Shown here: in pieces, positions 35,342 through 44,221 of the stretch
Numbering within the stretch: the stretch's first letter is position 1
Layout of the letters: each line of letters opens with the position of its first letter
Assembly: GCF_001613145.1 (NCBI RefSeq)
Contig: NZ_BDBU01000022.1
Location: 1 to 64,000, forward strand
DNA length: 64,000 bases
Source of the DNA: Nocardia jejuensis NBRC 103114
GTDB taxonomy: Bacteria > Actinomycetota > Actinomycetes > Mycobacteriales > Mycobacteriaceae
Reading direction: 5' to 3'
Translations under genes and position numbers: made by a program
The notes under the pieces: generated by a model
Databases searched by the model: none
What the model was told of the DNA's origin: nothing
Seen by the model: only the letters and a program-made list of their open reading frames with translations

Positions 35342-36100
35342 ATGAATCGACCTCAACGGACCGCCATCGTCACCGGCGCCGCACGCGGCATAGGTCGTGC
35401 GGTGGCACTCCGGCTGGCCGCGGACGGCATGTCCGTCGCTGTTCTGGATCTCGAGGAAACCGCCTGTCAGGTGGTCGTCAAGGAGATCGAGGCCGCCGGT
35501 GGGCGTGCGCTCGCCGTCGCCGCCGACGTGAGCGGGGAATCCGCTGTCGAGCAGGCGACGCAGCGGGTCGCCGCCGAACTGGGCGCACCGACCGTGCTGG
35601 TCAACAATGCCGGTGTGCTGCGGGACAATCTGCTGTTCAAGATGAGTGTCCAGGACTGGGACACCGTGATGGACGTGCACCTCAAAGGGGCGTTCCTGCT
35701 CGCCCGCGCGACGCAGCAGTACATGATCGGCGAGGGCTGGGGCCGCATCGTGAACCTGTCCAGCTCCTCGGCCCTCGGCAATCGCGGCCAATCCAATTAC
35801 GCCGCGGCCAAGGCCGGATTGCAGGGCTTCACGAAAACCCTGGCGCTCGAACTCGGCAGGTTCGGCGTGACCGCGAACGCCGTCGCTCCCGGATTCATCG
35901 AGACCGACATGACCGCCGCCACCGCCGCCCGCATGGGTGTGCCGTTCGACGACTTCACCAGGGCCGTGGTGGCGCAGATTCCGGTCGGCCGGGCCGGGCA
36001 GCCGCAGGACATCGCCGCCACCATCTCGTTCCTCGCGGGCGAGGATTCCGGATTCGTCTCCGGCCAAGTGATTTACGTGGCCGGCGGGCCTCGGAACTGA
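35342..36100 (+). CDS. Short-chain dehydrogenase/reductase (FabG-like)
   Basis: The 252-residue classical SDR has the cofactor loop TGAARGIG, NNAG, the catalytic Ser of LSSSSALG and the YAAAK motif (Tyr-x3-Lys). It probably oxidises or reduces a 3-hydroxyacyl-CoA/3-oxoacyl thioester. ATG 35342 has GGAGGACAAG upstream. First gene of a five-gene operon (SDR-MaoC-kinase-ACAD-ACAD) with one-to-four-base overlaps downstream. Confidence 0.92.
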   Translation: MNRPQRTAIVTGAARGIGRAVALRLAADGMSVAVLDLEETACQVVVKEIEAAGGRALAVAADVSGESAVEQATQRVAAELGAPTVLVNNAGVLRDNLLFKMSVQDWDTVMDVHLKGAFLLARATQQYMIGEGWGRIVNLSSSSALGNRGQSNYAAAKAGLQGFTKTLALELGRFGVTANAVAPGFIETDMTAATAARMGVPFDDFTRAVVAQIPVGRAGQPQDIAATISFLAGEDSGFVSGQVIYVAGGPRN

Positions 36101-36119
36101 TCGGGAAGGACCGTCGCGA

Positions 36120-36572
36120 ATGAAGACATTCCAAGGACTCGCCGAATTCGAGAAGGCCGTCGGCACCCATCTGGGCCACAGCCGGTGGCACACGATCACG
36201 CAGGAGCAGATCGACATGTTCGCCGCGGCGACCGGCGATCACCAGTGGATTCACACCGATCCGGCCAGAGCAGCGGCCGGTCCCTTCGGCGCCACGATCG
36301 CGCACGGATACCTCACTCTGTCGCTGGCGCCGATGCTGGCGGGTCAGGTGTACACGGTGCGGAACCTGTCGATGGGTGTGAACTACGGCGTTGACAAGGT
36401 GCGATTTCCGGCGCCGGTGGTGGTCGGATCGCGGATACGCGCCGGAGTCGAGTTGATCTCGATATCCCCTGGCGCACTGGGATTTCGGGCGCTGAGCACG
36501 GTGACCGTGGAACTCGAGGGTTCGGCGAAGCCGGCGTGCGTCGCCGAATGCGTCGCGGTGCTGGTGCCCTGA
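36120..36572 (+). CDS. MaoC-family (R)-specific enoyl-CoA hydratase
   Basis: The 150-residue hot-dog-fold protein shows the hydratase-2 catalytic stretch with Asp and His in FAAATGDHQWIHTD, followed by GPFGATIAHGYLTLSL. It hydrates or dehydrates enoyl-CoA thioesters. It overlaps the kinase gene by one base. Confidence 0.93.
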   Translation: MKTFQGLAEFEKAVGTHLGHSRWHTITQEQIDMFAAATGDHQWIHTDPARAAAGPFGATIAHGYLTLSLAPMLAGQVYTVRNLSMGVNYGVDKVRFPAPVVVGSRIRAGVELISISPGALGFRALSTVTVELEGSAKPACVAECVAVLVP

Positions 36573-37612
36573 TGAGCAGCCGCCACTACGGCACGGACCT
36601 TCCCGGCCTGGATCTGCGCGACCTCACCGCCTGGCTGTCCGGCGCCCACCCGGACCTGATCGCCGGCGAGCTACGAGGACGACTCATCACCGGTGGCCGA
36701 TCCAACCTGACCTACGAGATCACCGACGGATCGGTGGTGTTCGTGCTGCGCAGGCCGCCCCTGGGCCATGTGCTCAGGACCGCTCACGATATGGCCCGCG
36801 AGCATCGCGTGATCAGCGCGCTGGGCGACACCGGCGTTCCGGTGCCGGACACCTACCTGCTGTGCGTGGACGACGAGATCATCGGCGCGCCTTTCTATCT
36901 GATGGAATTCGTCGCCGGTGCGCCGTATCGCACCCGCGACGAACTCACCGCGCTCGGCCCGGACCGCACGCGCGCGATATCGACCGGGCTGATCGATACC
37001 CTCGCCGCACTGCACTCGATCGACCCCGTCTCCGTGGGTCTCGGCGATTTCGGGCGGCCGGACGGGTTTCTGGAACGTCAGGTTCGGCGCTGGAAGCAGC
37101 AACTCGACGCCTCGCACTCGCGCGAGCTGCCCGCGGCCGCCGAACTGCACCGGCTGCTGGCCGCACACCGGACAGCGGACTCCGCGCCGCGCATCGTGCA
37201 CGGCGACTACCGCCTCGACAATGTGCTCATCGACGCGCGAGACCGGGTCGCCGCCGTCATCGACTGGGAGATGGCCACACTCGGCGATCCGCTCACCGAC
37301 ATCGGGTTGCTCGTGCTCTACCAGCGCCTCGGCGCACTCGGAATACCCGTGGCCACCGATGTGGTCACCGCACCCGGATTCCTGGGTGAGACAGCGATTC
37401 TCGAGCGCTACAGCGCACTGACCGGCCGGGACCTCACCCAGATCGGTTTCTATCTCGCACTGGCCTCGTTCAAGCTCGCGGTGATCATCGAGGGAATCCA
37501 CTACCGCTACCTGCAGGGCCAGACTGTCGGGTCCGGATTCGAGTCCGTCGGCGAGGTCGTGGAGCCGCTGCTGTCGGTGGGGATCGCGGCTGTGAAGGAG
37601 ATCGGGAAATGA
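36572..37612 (+). CDS. Phosphotransferase (APH/ACAD10-11 kinase-like) family protein
   Basis: The 346-residue kinase-fold protein has GGRSNLTYEI (nucleotide loop), the catalytic loop IVHGDYRLDNVLID and the metal site VIDWEMATLGDP. Related kinases (the N-terminal domain of ACAD10/11, LvaA of Pseudomonas) phosphorylate 4-hydroxyacyl-CoA. ATG 36572 lies in TGATG with the MaoC stop. The acyl-CoA dehydrogenase genes that follow directly support this role. Confidence 0.9.
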   Translation: MSSRHYGTDLPGLDLRDLTAWLSGAHPDLIAGELRGRLITGGRSNLTYEITDGSVVFVLRRPPLGHVLRTAHDMAREHRVISALGDTGVPVPDTYLLCVDDEIIGAPFYLMEFVAGAPYRTRDELTALGPDRTRAISTGLIDTLAALHSIDPVSVGLGDFGRPDGFLERQVRRWKQQLDASHSRELPAAAELHRLLAAHRTADSAPRIVHGDYRLDNVLIDARDRVAAVIDWEMATLGDPLTDIGLLVLYQRLGALGIPVATDVVTAPGFLGETAILERYSALTGRDLTQIGFYLALASFKLAVIIEGIHYRYLQGQTVGSGFESVGEVVEPLLSVGIAAVKEIGK

Positions 37613-38802
37613 CGAATGCCGATGCGGTGCGCGAGCAGCTGCGCCGCCGCGTATCCGAGGTGCTGACCGACAACCATCCCGGGACGACGGATCCGGTCGC
37701 CTTTCACCGGGCCAGATTCGACGCGGGGCTGGCCTGGGTCCACTTTCCCGCGGGATTGGGCGGATCGGCGGCCGACCGCGAGTTGCAGCCCTTCGTCGAT
37801 TCGTTGTTCGAGCAGGCCGGGGCACCCGGAAACCGGGCCGAGCTCAACGGGATCGGGCTCGGTATGGCGGCGCCGACCATCCTCGCGTGCGGCAGCCCGC
37901 AGCAGCAGGAACGGTTCCTGCGGCCGCTGTGGACCGGTGAGCAGATCTGGTGCCAGCTGTTCAGCGAACCGGGAGCCGGATCGGATCTGGCCGCGGTGAG
38001 CGCACGGGCGGTCAGGGACGGGCAGGACTGGATCGTCAACGGACAGAAGGTGTGGACCTCGGCCGCGCACGAAGCGCACCTCGCGATCCTGGTGGCGCGC
38101 ACCGATCCGAGCCTGCCCAAGCACGCGGGACTGACCTATTTCATCTGCGATATGACCGATCCCGGGGTGGATGTGCGACCGCTGCGGCAGATCACCGGGG
38201 AGGCGGAGTTCAACGAGGTCTTCCTCACAGATGTGCGGATCCCGGATGCGAACCGGCTCGGGCCGGAGGGCGCGGGATGGCGGGTCGCCAACACCACCCT
38301 CAACAACGAGCGCGTCTCCATCGGCGGACGCGCTACCGCCCGCGAAGACGGGATGCTCGGCGCGGTGACCCGGACCTGGCGCAGGAACCCCGGCCGGCAC
38401 ACCCCCGAACTGCAGGACAGACTGCTGCGGCTCTGGGTCGACGCCGAAGCCGCGCGGCTCTCGGCCGCGCGATTGCGCCAGCGCGTCGCCACCGGCCAGC
38501 CGGGACCGGAGACCTCGGCGCTCAAACTCGCTTTCGCGCGAATCAGTCAGCAGCTGTCCGGATTCGAGCTCGAACTGCTCGGCGAGGACGGTTTGCGCTA
38601 CGACGACTGGACCATGGTGCGCCCGGACCGCGTCGACTTCGCCGGGCGCGGCGCGGGCTATCGCTACCTGCGGGCCAAAGGCAACTCGATCGAAGGCGGG
38701 ACCTCGGAAATCATGCGGAACATCATCTCCGAGCGAGTGCTCGGGCTGCCGATCGAACCGCGTGCGGACAAGGACGTCGCGTGGAAGGACCTGATCAGAT
38801 GA
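37609..38802 (+). CDS. Acyl-CoA dehydrogenase (FadE-like)
   Basis: The 397-residue protein has the ACAD flavin motifs WCQLFSEPGAGSDLA and WIVNGQKVWTS, and near the end NSIEGGTSEIMRNIISERVLG. The base is probably a Glu of this last segment or upstream; ACAD subfamilies differ. It overlaps both neighbours by 4 bases (ATGA). It may form a heteromer with the next ACAD, as in many actinobacterial steroid/lipid FadE pairs. Confidence 0.93.
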   Translation: MTNADAVREQLRRRVSEVLTDNHPGTTDPVAFHRARFDAGLAWVHFPAGLGGSAADRELQPFVDSLFEQAGAPGNRAELNGIGLGMAAPTILACGSPQQQERFLRPLWTGEQIWCQLFSEPGAGSDLAAVSARAVRDGQDWIVNGQKVWTSAAHEAHLAILVARTDPSLPKHAGLTYFICDMTDPGVDVRPLRQITGEAEFNEVFLTDVRIPDANRLGPEGAGWRVANTTLNNERVSIGGRATAREDGMLGAVTRTWRRNPGRHTPELQDRLLRLWVDAEAARLSAARLRQRVATGQPGPETSALKLAFARISQQLSGFELELLGEDGLRYDDWTMVRPDRVDFAGRGAGYRYLRAKGNSIEGGTSEIMRNIISERVLGLPIEPRADKDVAWKDLIR

Positions 38803-39923
38803 GCGAGGACATCGCGCTGCTCGACACCGATACCGAAGCGGCACTGCGTGATTCGATACGGTCGCTGCTCTCCGATCGCTGCGATCCGGCGCAGGTGCTG
38901 CACGCCTACTCCGGTGACCGGACGCTGACGACGGCGCTGTGGCGCCCGATCGCGGTCGAGCTCGGGCTCGCGGGGCTGCTGATACCCGAAAGTCGAGGCG
39001 GGGCGGGCGGTTCCGCGCGCGACGCCGCGGTGGTGCTGCAGGAACTGGGGCGATATGTCGCTCCGGTGCCGTTCCTGAGCAGCAGCGTGATCGCCGCGAC
39101 CGTACTGCTCGCCGGGGACTCGGACCTGGTCGGCCGGCTCGCGCTGGGCGAGATCACCGCGGCCCTGCTGGCGTCGTTCTCCGAGGTGAGCGCTGCCCGG
39201 ATCCCGGTGTTGCACATCGATTCCGACGGCTCGCTGTCCGGCAGGGTCAGAAGTGTGGCGGGGGCGCTGGACTCGGATGTGCTTCTCGCGGCGGTGCGGA
39301 CCGGCGCGGGCACCGAGATCCACGCCGTACCGAGTTCGCGGGCGCGGCTCGATCCGGTGATCTCCCTCGATATGACCAGGCCGCTCGCCGACGTCACACT
39401 CTCGCGCGTACCCGGCCGGGTCGTCGTGCCCGCGTCCGCCGGTGCGGCGGCATTGCGGCAGAGCCTGCGGATGGGCGCGGGTCTGCTTGCCGCCGAACAG
39501 GTGGGTGTGGCGGACTGGTGCCTGGACAACACGGTGGAGTACGTGAAGATTCGCCGCCAATTCGGGCGTGCGATCGGCGGGTTCCAGGCGCTCAAACACC
39601 GGCTCGCGGATCTGTACGTGGAGATCGAATCCGCCCGCGCCACAGCCGCATACGCTGCCGGAACCCTCGCCACGGCGGATCCCGACACCGAGGTCGCGGT
39701 CGCGGTGGCCGCCGCGCACTGCGGCGACGTCGCCGTGCACGCGGCCGAGGAGGCCGTTCAGCTCCTCGGCGGAATCGGGATGACGTGGGAGTATCCCGCG
39801 CACCTGTACCTCAAGCGGGCCAAGGCCGATCAGCTCGGGCTCGGCAGCCCGGCGCAGCACCGGTCCCGACTGGCCGAACTGATCCAGCTGCGCCTCGAGA
39901 CCGTTCGCACGAGGGAATCGTGA
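38799..39923 (+). CDS. Acyl-CoA dehydrogenase, second subunit
   Basis: The 374-residue protein is a more diverged ACAD: GLLIPESRGGAGGS, YVKIRRQFGRAIGGFQALKH and QLLGGIGMTWEYPAHLYLKRA are recognised. It lacks the SEPGAGSD flavin segment of its partner, which suggests an alpha2-beta2 complex in which FAD is held by residues of both. ATG 38799 overlaps the previous stop. Last gene of the operon. Confidence 0.92.
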   Translation: MSEDIALLDTDTEAALRDSIRSLLSDRCDPAQVLHAYSGDRTLTTALWRPIAVELGLAGLLIPESRGGAGGSARDAAVVLQELGRYVAPVPFLSSSVIAATVLLAGDSDLVGRLALGEITAALLASFSEVSAARIPVLHIDSDGSLSGRVRSVAGALDSDVLLAAVRTGAGTEIHAVPSSRARLDPVISLDMTRPLADVTLSRVPGRVVVPASAGAAALRQSLRMGAGLLAAEQVGVADWCLDNTVEYVKIRRQFGRAIGGFQALKHRLADLYVEIESARATAAYAAGTLATADPDTEVAVAVAAAHCGDVAVHAAEEAVQLLGGIGMTWEYPAHLYLKRAKADQLGLGSPAQHRSRLAELIQLRLETVRTRES

Positions 39924-39963
39924 GTGTCGAGTTCCGAGCGAGGTTCGCGCCGCACGCGTGCGG

Positions 39964-40530
39964 CTACTTCGCCAGGGCCCTGCCGCCGTCGGGTGCGACG
40001 GCGAACCAGGTTCCGCCCACGCCTTGGCCTTTGAGGTCACCGGGGTTCTGGTCCTTGGCGAAATAGTAGACCGGCCAGCCGCCGACGGTGATCTGGCAGG
40101 TGCCGTCCGCGCGCTCGATGAAACCGGTCCGGGTCAGGTCGATGCCCTGCACATAGAGCGTCTGGCCGCGAGTGACCAGCAGCGGCGGCCAGGTGACGGC
40201 GCAGTCGCCGGCGCAGTTGGACTTCGACGGATCGGCGGTGTCCTTGTCGAAGCGGTAGAGCGAGCGTCCGTCCTTGTCGGTGACGCGCGGGCCGACGGTC
40301 GGGTTGTTCTCCACCTTCAGCTGAACGGCATTCGCGTTCGCGGGCGCGATTCCGGCCGACATCTTCAGCCAGCCCTGATTGCGCTCGAGCACGGGCGCGG
40401 ACACCCCGGGTGAGGTGGTCGGCTGTGCGGTGGCGGCAGGGTAGGCGGACAGAGCCAGGGCTCCGGTGGCGGCGAGTGCGACGGCCGCCGTGCGAAGCAG
40501 GGCGGAGATGCCGGATGCGCGATCGGTCAT
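39964..40530 (-). CDS. Secreted protein with Yx(F/W/Y)xxD repeats (COG4315-like)
   Basis: The 188-residue protein has a signal sequence (AVALAATGALALSAYPAATA, residues ~16-35). Two motifs of the family, LYRFDKD and VYYFAKD, are each in an ~45-residue repeat; a CAGDC pair lies between them. Such proteins are exported or lipoproteins of unknown function; no lipobox Cys is seen here. ATG 40530. Convergent with the ACAD operon. Confidence 0.87.
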   Translation of the reverse strand: MTDRASGISALLRTAAVALAATGALALSAYPAATAQPTTSPGVSAPVLERNQGWLKMSAGIAPANANAVQLKVENNPTVGPRVTDKDGRSLYRFDKDTADPSKSNCAGDCAVTWPPLLVTRGQTLYVQGIDLTRTGFIERADGTCQITVGGWPVYYFAKDQNPGDLKGQGVGGTWFAVAPDGGRALAK

Positions 40531-40721
40531 GGTTCGTGCCTCTCATCGGGTCGGGCTGATGAGAACGATTCTTCGGGCTCGCACCCGAATGCTCTGTCCG
40601 CGCAGCGACGTTCACTGTGTATCCGTGCCGACACAACGGCCCGATGGGTTCATGCGCCCTGTGGCCCGACACCGCCCCATGCCTGGACGTCGCTCCCCCG
40701 TGGCCCGCCGCTCTCACCCAC

Positions 40722-41072
40722 CTATTCGGTCTGCGCCCAGGCCGCGACCGGCAGCGACAGGTAGATCCCGAAGTCCGCCAGTTCGGTTCCGCCCGCGATG
40801 AGTTCGTGCAGCAGATCGCAGCGCGCCTGGCGGTCGCGCGCCCGGCTCTCGAACCATTTGGACCGCACCTCGATCACCGCGTCCAGCCCGCTGCGGTCGA
40901 ACGGGCCCAGCTGCCGGAATCGGATCTCGACGTCACCGGGCTGGAGATCCCCGTCGTAGGGTTCCTCGGGGCACCGCACCGCGAGCGAGACCGCGTGCGG
41001 AAGTTGCTCCGCCAGTTGACGAAGCGTCGACTCGGGCACGTGGGGGGCGTAGGTCACCTCGACTAGGGGCAC
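40722..41072 (-). CDS. Small tautomerase-like protein
   Basis: The 116-residue protein starts at GTG 41072, giving a V/M-P start (PLVEVTYAP) in which the Pro could be an N-terminal catalytic proline as in 4-oxalocrotonate tautomerases. The predicted beta-alpha-beta order fits that fold, but no close family is recognised. The frame runs open on to 43,115 as the shadow of the gene on the other strand. Divergent from it by 99 bases. Confidence 0.6.
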   Translation of the reverse strand: MPLVEVTYAPHVPESTLRQLAEQLPHAVSLAVRCPEEPYDGDLQPGDVEIRFRQLGPFDRSGLDAVIEVRSKWFESRARDRQARCDLLHELIAGGTELADFGIYLSLPVAAWAQTE

Positions 41073-41171
41073 CTCGCCAGCGTAGATCGGACCGTGGCCG
41101 GGGCGGGCCGGTGGATATCCGGCGGGTGGGAAGGTGGCGCGGCGGATCGGGTCGGCGGTTACTGTCGCTGG

Positions 41172-43076
41172 GTGGGTTTCGAGGTTCGTGTGGACAGCGC
41201 GGGTGCGGTCGAGATCGTCGAGGCCGCGGTGGGGTTCGGATGGACCTGGGGGGCCGGGGATATCGGGCGATTCGCCGGTCGGGTGGGGTGGACCGCACCG
41301 GAACCGGTCGGCACGATGCGCGACGGGGCGGTGTTCTCCCGCACGAAACTGCGGGTCTGGGGTGACTCGGCGATGTTCTGGGGTAGCCGCCGCGGTCTGG
41401 GCTATGTGCGAATCACCGTGTCGGACTGCCCGCCGCGGGGTGGTTTCGGCAGTGCGGACCTGCTCGCCGACGCGCTCGCGCGGGTGCGGGCCGCGTTCGC
41501 CGGGAAGTGGGGTGAGCCCGAGAACGGCGCGGGCCCCGAGGAGGGACCTGGCTGGGTCTTCCCGAATCTCGTTGCGGGACTGGCGTTCGGGGACGGCACC
41601 GTCGATCTGATGCTGGTGAATCCGGTGGAGCAGCGGTACTGGATGGACCGGCGGCACGACGCTGCGCGACGGCGGACCGCGCTGGGCGGGTGGGGACGCT
41701 TCGCGGAGGATCTGGCCGAGTATCTGGACCGGCTGCCCGCCGACGCCCGGCTCGTCGTCACCGCTCCCGGGGGGCGGTTCGTCCAGGTCAGCCTGGACGG
41801 CGCGGAGCTGCGCGGCGAGCTCAGCCGGAGCGAATTCATCGATCCCACCTGGCGATACGACGCCGAGATCGAGGAGACGCTGCTCGCGAGCGGTTGGACG
41901 GCCGCCGAGCAGTCGAACTGGTGGCGCACCATGGCGCGCGGTGCGGGTTCCGAGGCCATCAGCCGGTTCGCGGCCTGCCTGGTGGACGCGCTGCGCACGC
42001 TGAACGTGCGGGCCGGCACCGACCTGGTCGCCGATGCGTGGGTCGAAGGCGGCGAGGATCTGGATATCGCGCCGCTGGGAATCGCGCCGCATCCGACCTC
42101 GCGGTCCCAGCGCGCGGAGTTCCTGCGCGCGAACGCCCCGTACGGATTCGACAGCGGCCCGTTGCGGATCGAGGTGCCCGCGGCCATCGAGATCGCCCGT
42201 ACCGCGATGAAATTCGACTGGACCTGGTCGCGCGCGGACCTGTCCCGCTTCATCGAGCAGGTCGGATGGCAGCCGGAGGGCGAGGCGGGCCGGGCGGACA
42301 AGGTGGTGTGGCTGAAGACCGAGGTGCGAGTGGACGGTCCGCGAGCCCGGTTCTGCTATGACGGTGAGCGGCTCGAGGCGATCTGCCTGACGATCAGCGA
42401 CAGCATCGACTCGTACCTGTTCGACGAGGGCGTCCCGGCCGAGATCCACGAGCAGTTGACCGCCGCGTACACCAGGGCGGTGGAGGGCTTCCGGGCCGAA
42501 TTCGGCATGCCCGTGCACGGAACCCTGTGGCACGCACAGGGTCCGGTGTGGACCTTCGGCGCACTCGCGCTCGGCCTGGTGATCGGCGTGGACACCGTGG
42601 AGCTGTATCTGGTCGATCCGGCCGAGCGCGCGCGACGCCTGGTGCTCGAGCAGCAGCGGACCGCGCGCCGGGCGGTCGATCGCGAATGGCGGCAGTTCTT
42701 CGACGATCTCGCGGCCGCGGCGGCCGAACTGACCGAGGGCCAGGAGCTGGTGGTCGACGCGGGCCATCGCGGTGCGGCGCACATCGTGCGTGAGGCCGAG
42801 GTGCTGCGGGTGGAGCTGGATTCCGAGGCGGGACTGGGGCTCACGCCCCGGGTGACCGTGCTCATGCTCGGAAAGGGCTGGCTGCGACCGGGGGTGGAGC
42901 GCGCGGTGTGGCGGCATCGCACCCGGACCCCCACACTTCTCCGCGACTTCCGCCGATACGTGGAGTTCGCGCTGTGGCCGCTGAGCACCCGGATGGGACC
43001 GGAAACCCTGCTGCGGGTCCGGGTGAACGGCGTGCAGCGGGTGGTTCGCACGCCGTCCACCGGCGCGGTGAGCTGA
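41172..43076 (+). CDS. Large protein with an internal duplication (DUF6301/TY-Chap-like units)
   Basis: The ~634-residue protein consists of two copies of one ~300-residue unit. Matching pieces are WTWGAGDIGRFAGRVGW / WTWSRADLSRFIEQVGW, VDLMLVNPVEQ / VELYLVDPAER, and WGRFAEDLAEYLDRL / WRQFFDDLAAAAAEL. The units resemble actinobacterial DUF6301 and TY-Chap-type domains of unknown function. There is no signal or membrane segment. GTG 41172 is placed right after a TACTGT -10-like box (leaderless transcript possible); GTG/ATG codons further up are alternatives. Confidence 0.75.
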   Translation: MGFEVRVDSAGAVEIVEAAVGFGWTWGAGDIGRFAGRVGWTAPEPVGTMRDGAVFSRTKLRVWGDSAMFWGSRRGLGYVRITVSDCPPRGGFGSADLLADALARVRAAFAGKWGEPENGAGPEEGPGWVFPNLVAGLAFGDGTVDLMLVNPVEQRYWMDRRHDAARRRTALGGWGRFAEDLAEYLDRLPADARLVVTAPGGRFVQVSLDGAELRGELSRSEFIDPTWRYDAEIEETLLASGWTAAEQSNWWRTMARGAGSEAISRFAACLVDALRTLNVRAGTDLVADAWVEGGEDLDIAPLGIAPHPTSRSQRAEFLRANAPYGFDSGPLRIEVPAAIEIARTAMKFDWTWSRADLSRFIEQVGWQPEGEAGRADKVVWLKTEVRVDGPRARFCYDGERLEAICLTISDSIDSYLFDEGVPAEIHEQLTAAYTRAVEGFRAEFGMPVHGTLWHAQGPVWTFGALALGLVIGVDTVELYLVDPAERARRLVLEQQRTARRAVDREWRQFFDDLAAAAAELTEGQELVVDAGHRGAAHIVREAEVLRVELDSEAGLGLTPRVTVLMLGKGWLRPGVERAVWRHRTRTPTLLRDFRRYVEFALWPLSTRMGPETLLRVRVNGVQRVVRTPSTGAVS

Positions 43077-43100
43077 ACGATCCCGAGTGCGCGGCTCGCC

Positions 43101-43106
43101 TAGAGT
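43101..43106 (+). promoter_or_regulatory. -10 box TAGAGT for a probably leaderless mRNA
   Basis: TAGAGT ends 7 bases before the methyltransferase ATG (43114), the position expected for transcription starting on the start codon. The same TAGAGTCG occurs 6 bases before the gene at 46883. Confidence 0.5.
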
Positions 43107-43113
43107 CGAAGCC

Positions 43114-43749
43114 ATGACCGAGGTCGATGATGTGCAGGTGACGCGCCGGTCCTACGACGCGCTCGCCGAGCAGTACGAGGAAATGGCCCGGAACATCATG
43201 GCGGAGAACCCGTTCGACCGGGCCGCGCTGAGCATTTTCGCGGAGCTGGTGCACGGCGCGGAATCCGGTCCGGTGGTGGATCTCGGCTGCGGACCGGGAC
43301 GGATCACCGCGCATCTGAGCGGGCTGGGTCTGGACGTCTCCGGGATCGATCTGTCTCCCGAGATGATCCGGCTGGCGCGAAAGGCCTATCCGGACTTGCG
43401 ATTCGAGGAGGGAGCGATCGAATCGCTGCCGATGGGCGACGGCTCGACGGCGGCCGTGGTGGCCTGGTACTCGATCATCCACACTCCGCCGCAGCGCGTT
43501 CCCGCGGTGCTCACCGAGCTCGCCCGCACGCTGCGCGCCGGCGGGTACGCGCTTTTCGGTTTCCAGTCCGCGGTGGAGCCGGGCGTCATCGAGTACCAGC
43601 ACCGGGTGGCGACCTCCTACCGCTGGAACATCGATTCCTTCGCGGACGTGCTGTCGCGGAACGGTTTCCGGGTCATCGCGCAACTGAGCCGGGAGGCGCG
43701 GCCCGACGAGCGCACCCCGCAGGCGTGGGTGCTGGCCGTCAAGAACTGA
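43114..43749 (+). CDS. Class I SAM-dependent methyltransferase
   Basis: The 211-residue protein has motif I VVDLGCGPGRI, the acidic residue of motif II in GIDLSPEMI, and motif-post I LPMGDGSTAAVVAW. Small-molecule (COG2226-like) rather than DNA methyltransferase. ATG 43114 follows the -10 box directly. It overlaps the convergent HxlR gene by 11 bases. Substrate unknown. Confidence 0.9.
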   Translation: MTEVDDVQVTRRSYDALAEQYEEMARNIMAENPFDRAALSIFAELVHGAESGPVVDLGCGPGRITAHLSGLGLDVSGIDLSPEMIRLARKAYPDLRFEEGAIESLPMGDGSTAAVVAWYSIIHTPPQRVPAVLTELARTLRAGGYALFGFQSAVEPGVIEYQHRVATSYRWNIDSFADVLSRNGFRVIAQLSREARPDERTPQAWVLAVKN

Positions 43750-44161
43750 TCGGTTCCGGTTCCCGGGCCATGCGTTCGTCGAATTCGGCTCGGGCAGTGG
43801 TGATCTCGTCCGCGTTGCGCACGGCCCACTGCCCCATGGCATGGGTGATCCGGCCCAGGTCCTGCCCGAGCGGTGTTAGCGAATACTCCACGCGCGGTGG
43901 CACTGTCGGGTAGACCGAGCGCCGCACCAGCCCTTCGCGTTCGAGGTCGCGCAGGGTCCGCGTCAGCATCTTCTGGGTGATGCCGTCCATCCGGCGGCGC
44001 AGTTCGTTGAACCGGATCGGGCCTTCGCCCGAGCGCAGCACGCCCAGCACCAGCAGCACCCATTTGTCCGCCAGGACCGCCAGCACATCGCGCGCCGGGC
44101 ATCTGGTCAGATAACTGTCGACCAGATTGCCGGATTCTTCGAGCTCGGAGACAGTATCCAT
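43739..44161 (-). CDS. HxlR family transcriptional regulator
   Basis: The 140-residue winged-helix protein has the family Cys in TRCPARDVLAVLADKW, RFNELRRRMDGITQKMLTRTL as the recognition region, and VEYSLTPLG in the wing. The Cys suggests sensing of electrophiles or redox stress. It is divergent from a quinone-type oxidoreductase, the classic HxlR/YodB arrangement, with GGATACTATCC between them. ATG 44161. Confidence 0.92.
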   Translation of the reverse strand: MDTVSELEESGNLVDSYLTRCPARDVLAVLADKWVLLVLGVLRSGEGPIRFNELRRRMDGITQKMLTRTLRDLEREGLVRRSVYPTVPPRVEYSLTPLGQDLGRITHAMGQWAVRNADEITTARAEFDERMAREPEPISS

Positions 44162-44199
44162 CAGGTACCTCGGGATCGAACAAGTGCCTTCTTCCCCTT

Positions 44200-44210
44200 G
44201 GATACTATCC
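44200..44210. promoter_or_regulatory. Probable HxlR operator GGATACTATCC
   Basis: A perfect 11-base palindrome lies between the divergent HxlR regulator and oxidoreductase, 12 bases before the latter's start. GTATCC recurs at 44154-44159, at the regulator start itself, suggesting autoregulation. Confidence 0.6.
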
Positions 44211-44221
44211 GTCGAAGAATC

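Noticed and set aside
38664..40040. 458-residue minus-strand open frame
   Set aside because: Shadow of the second acyl-CoA dehydrogenase.
41073..43115. Minus-strand frame joining the small tautomerase-like gene to a 797-residue ORF
   Set aside because: Only the last 116 residues have protein-like composition; the rest is antisense to the duplicated protein.
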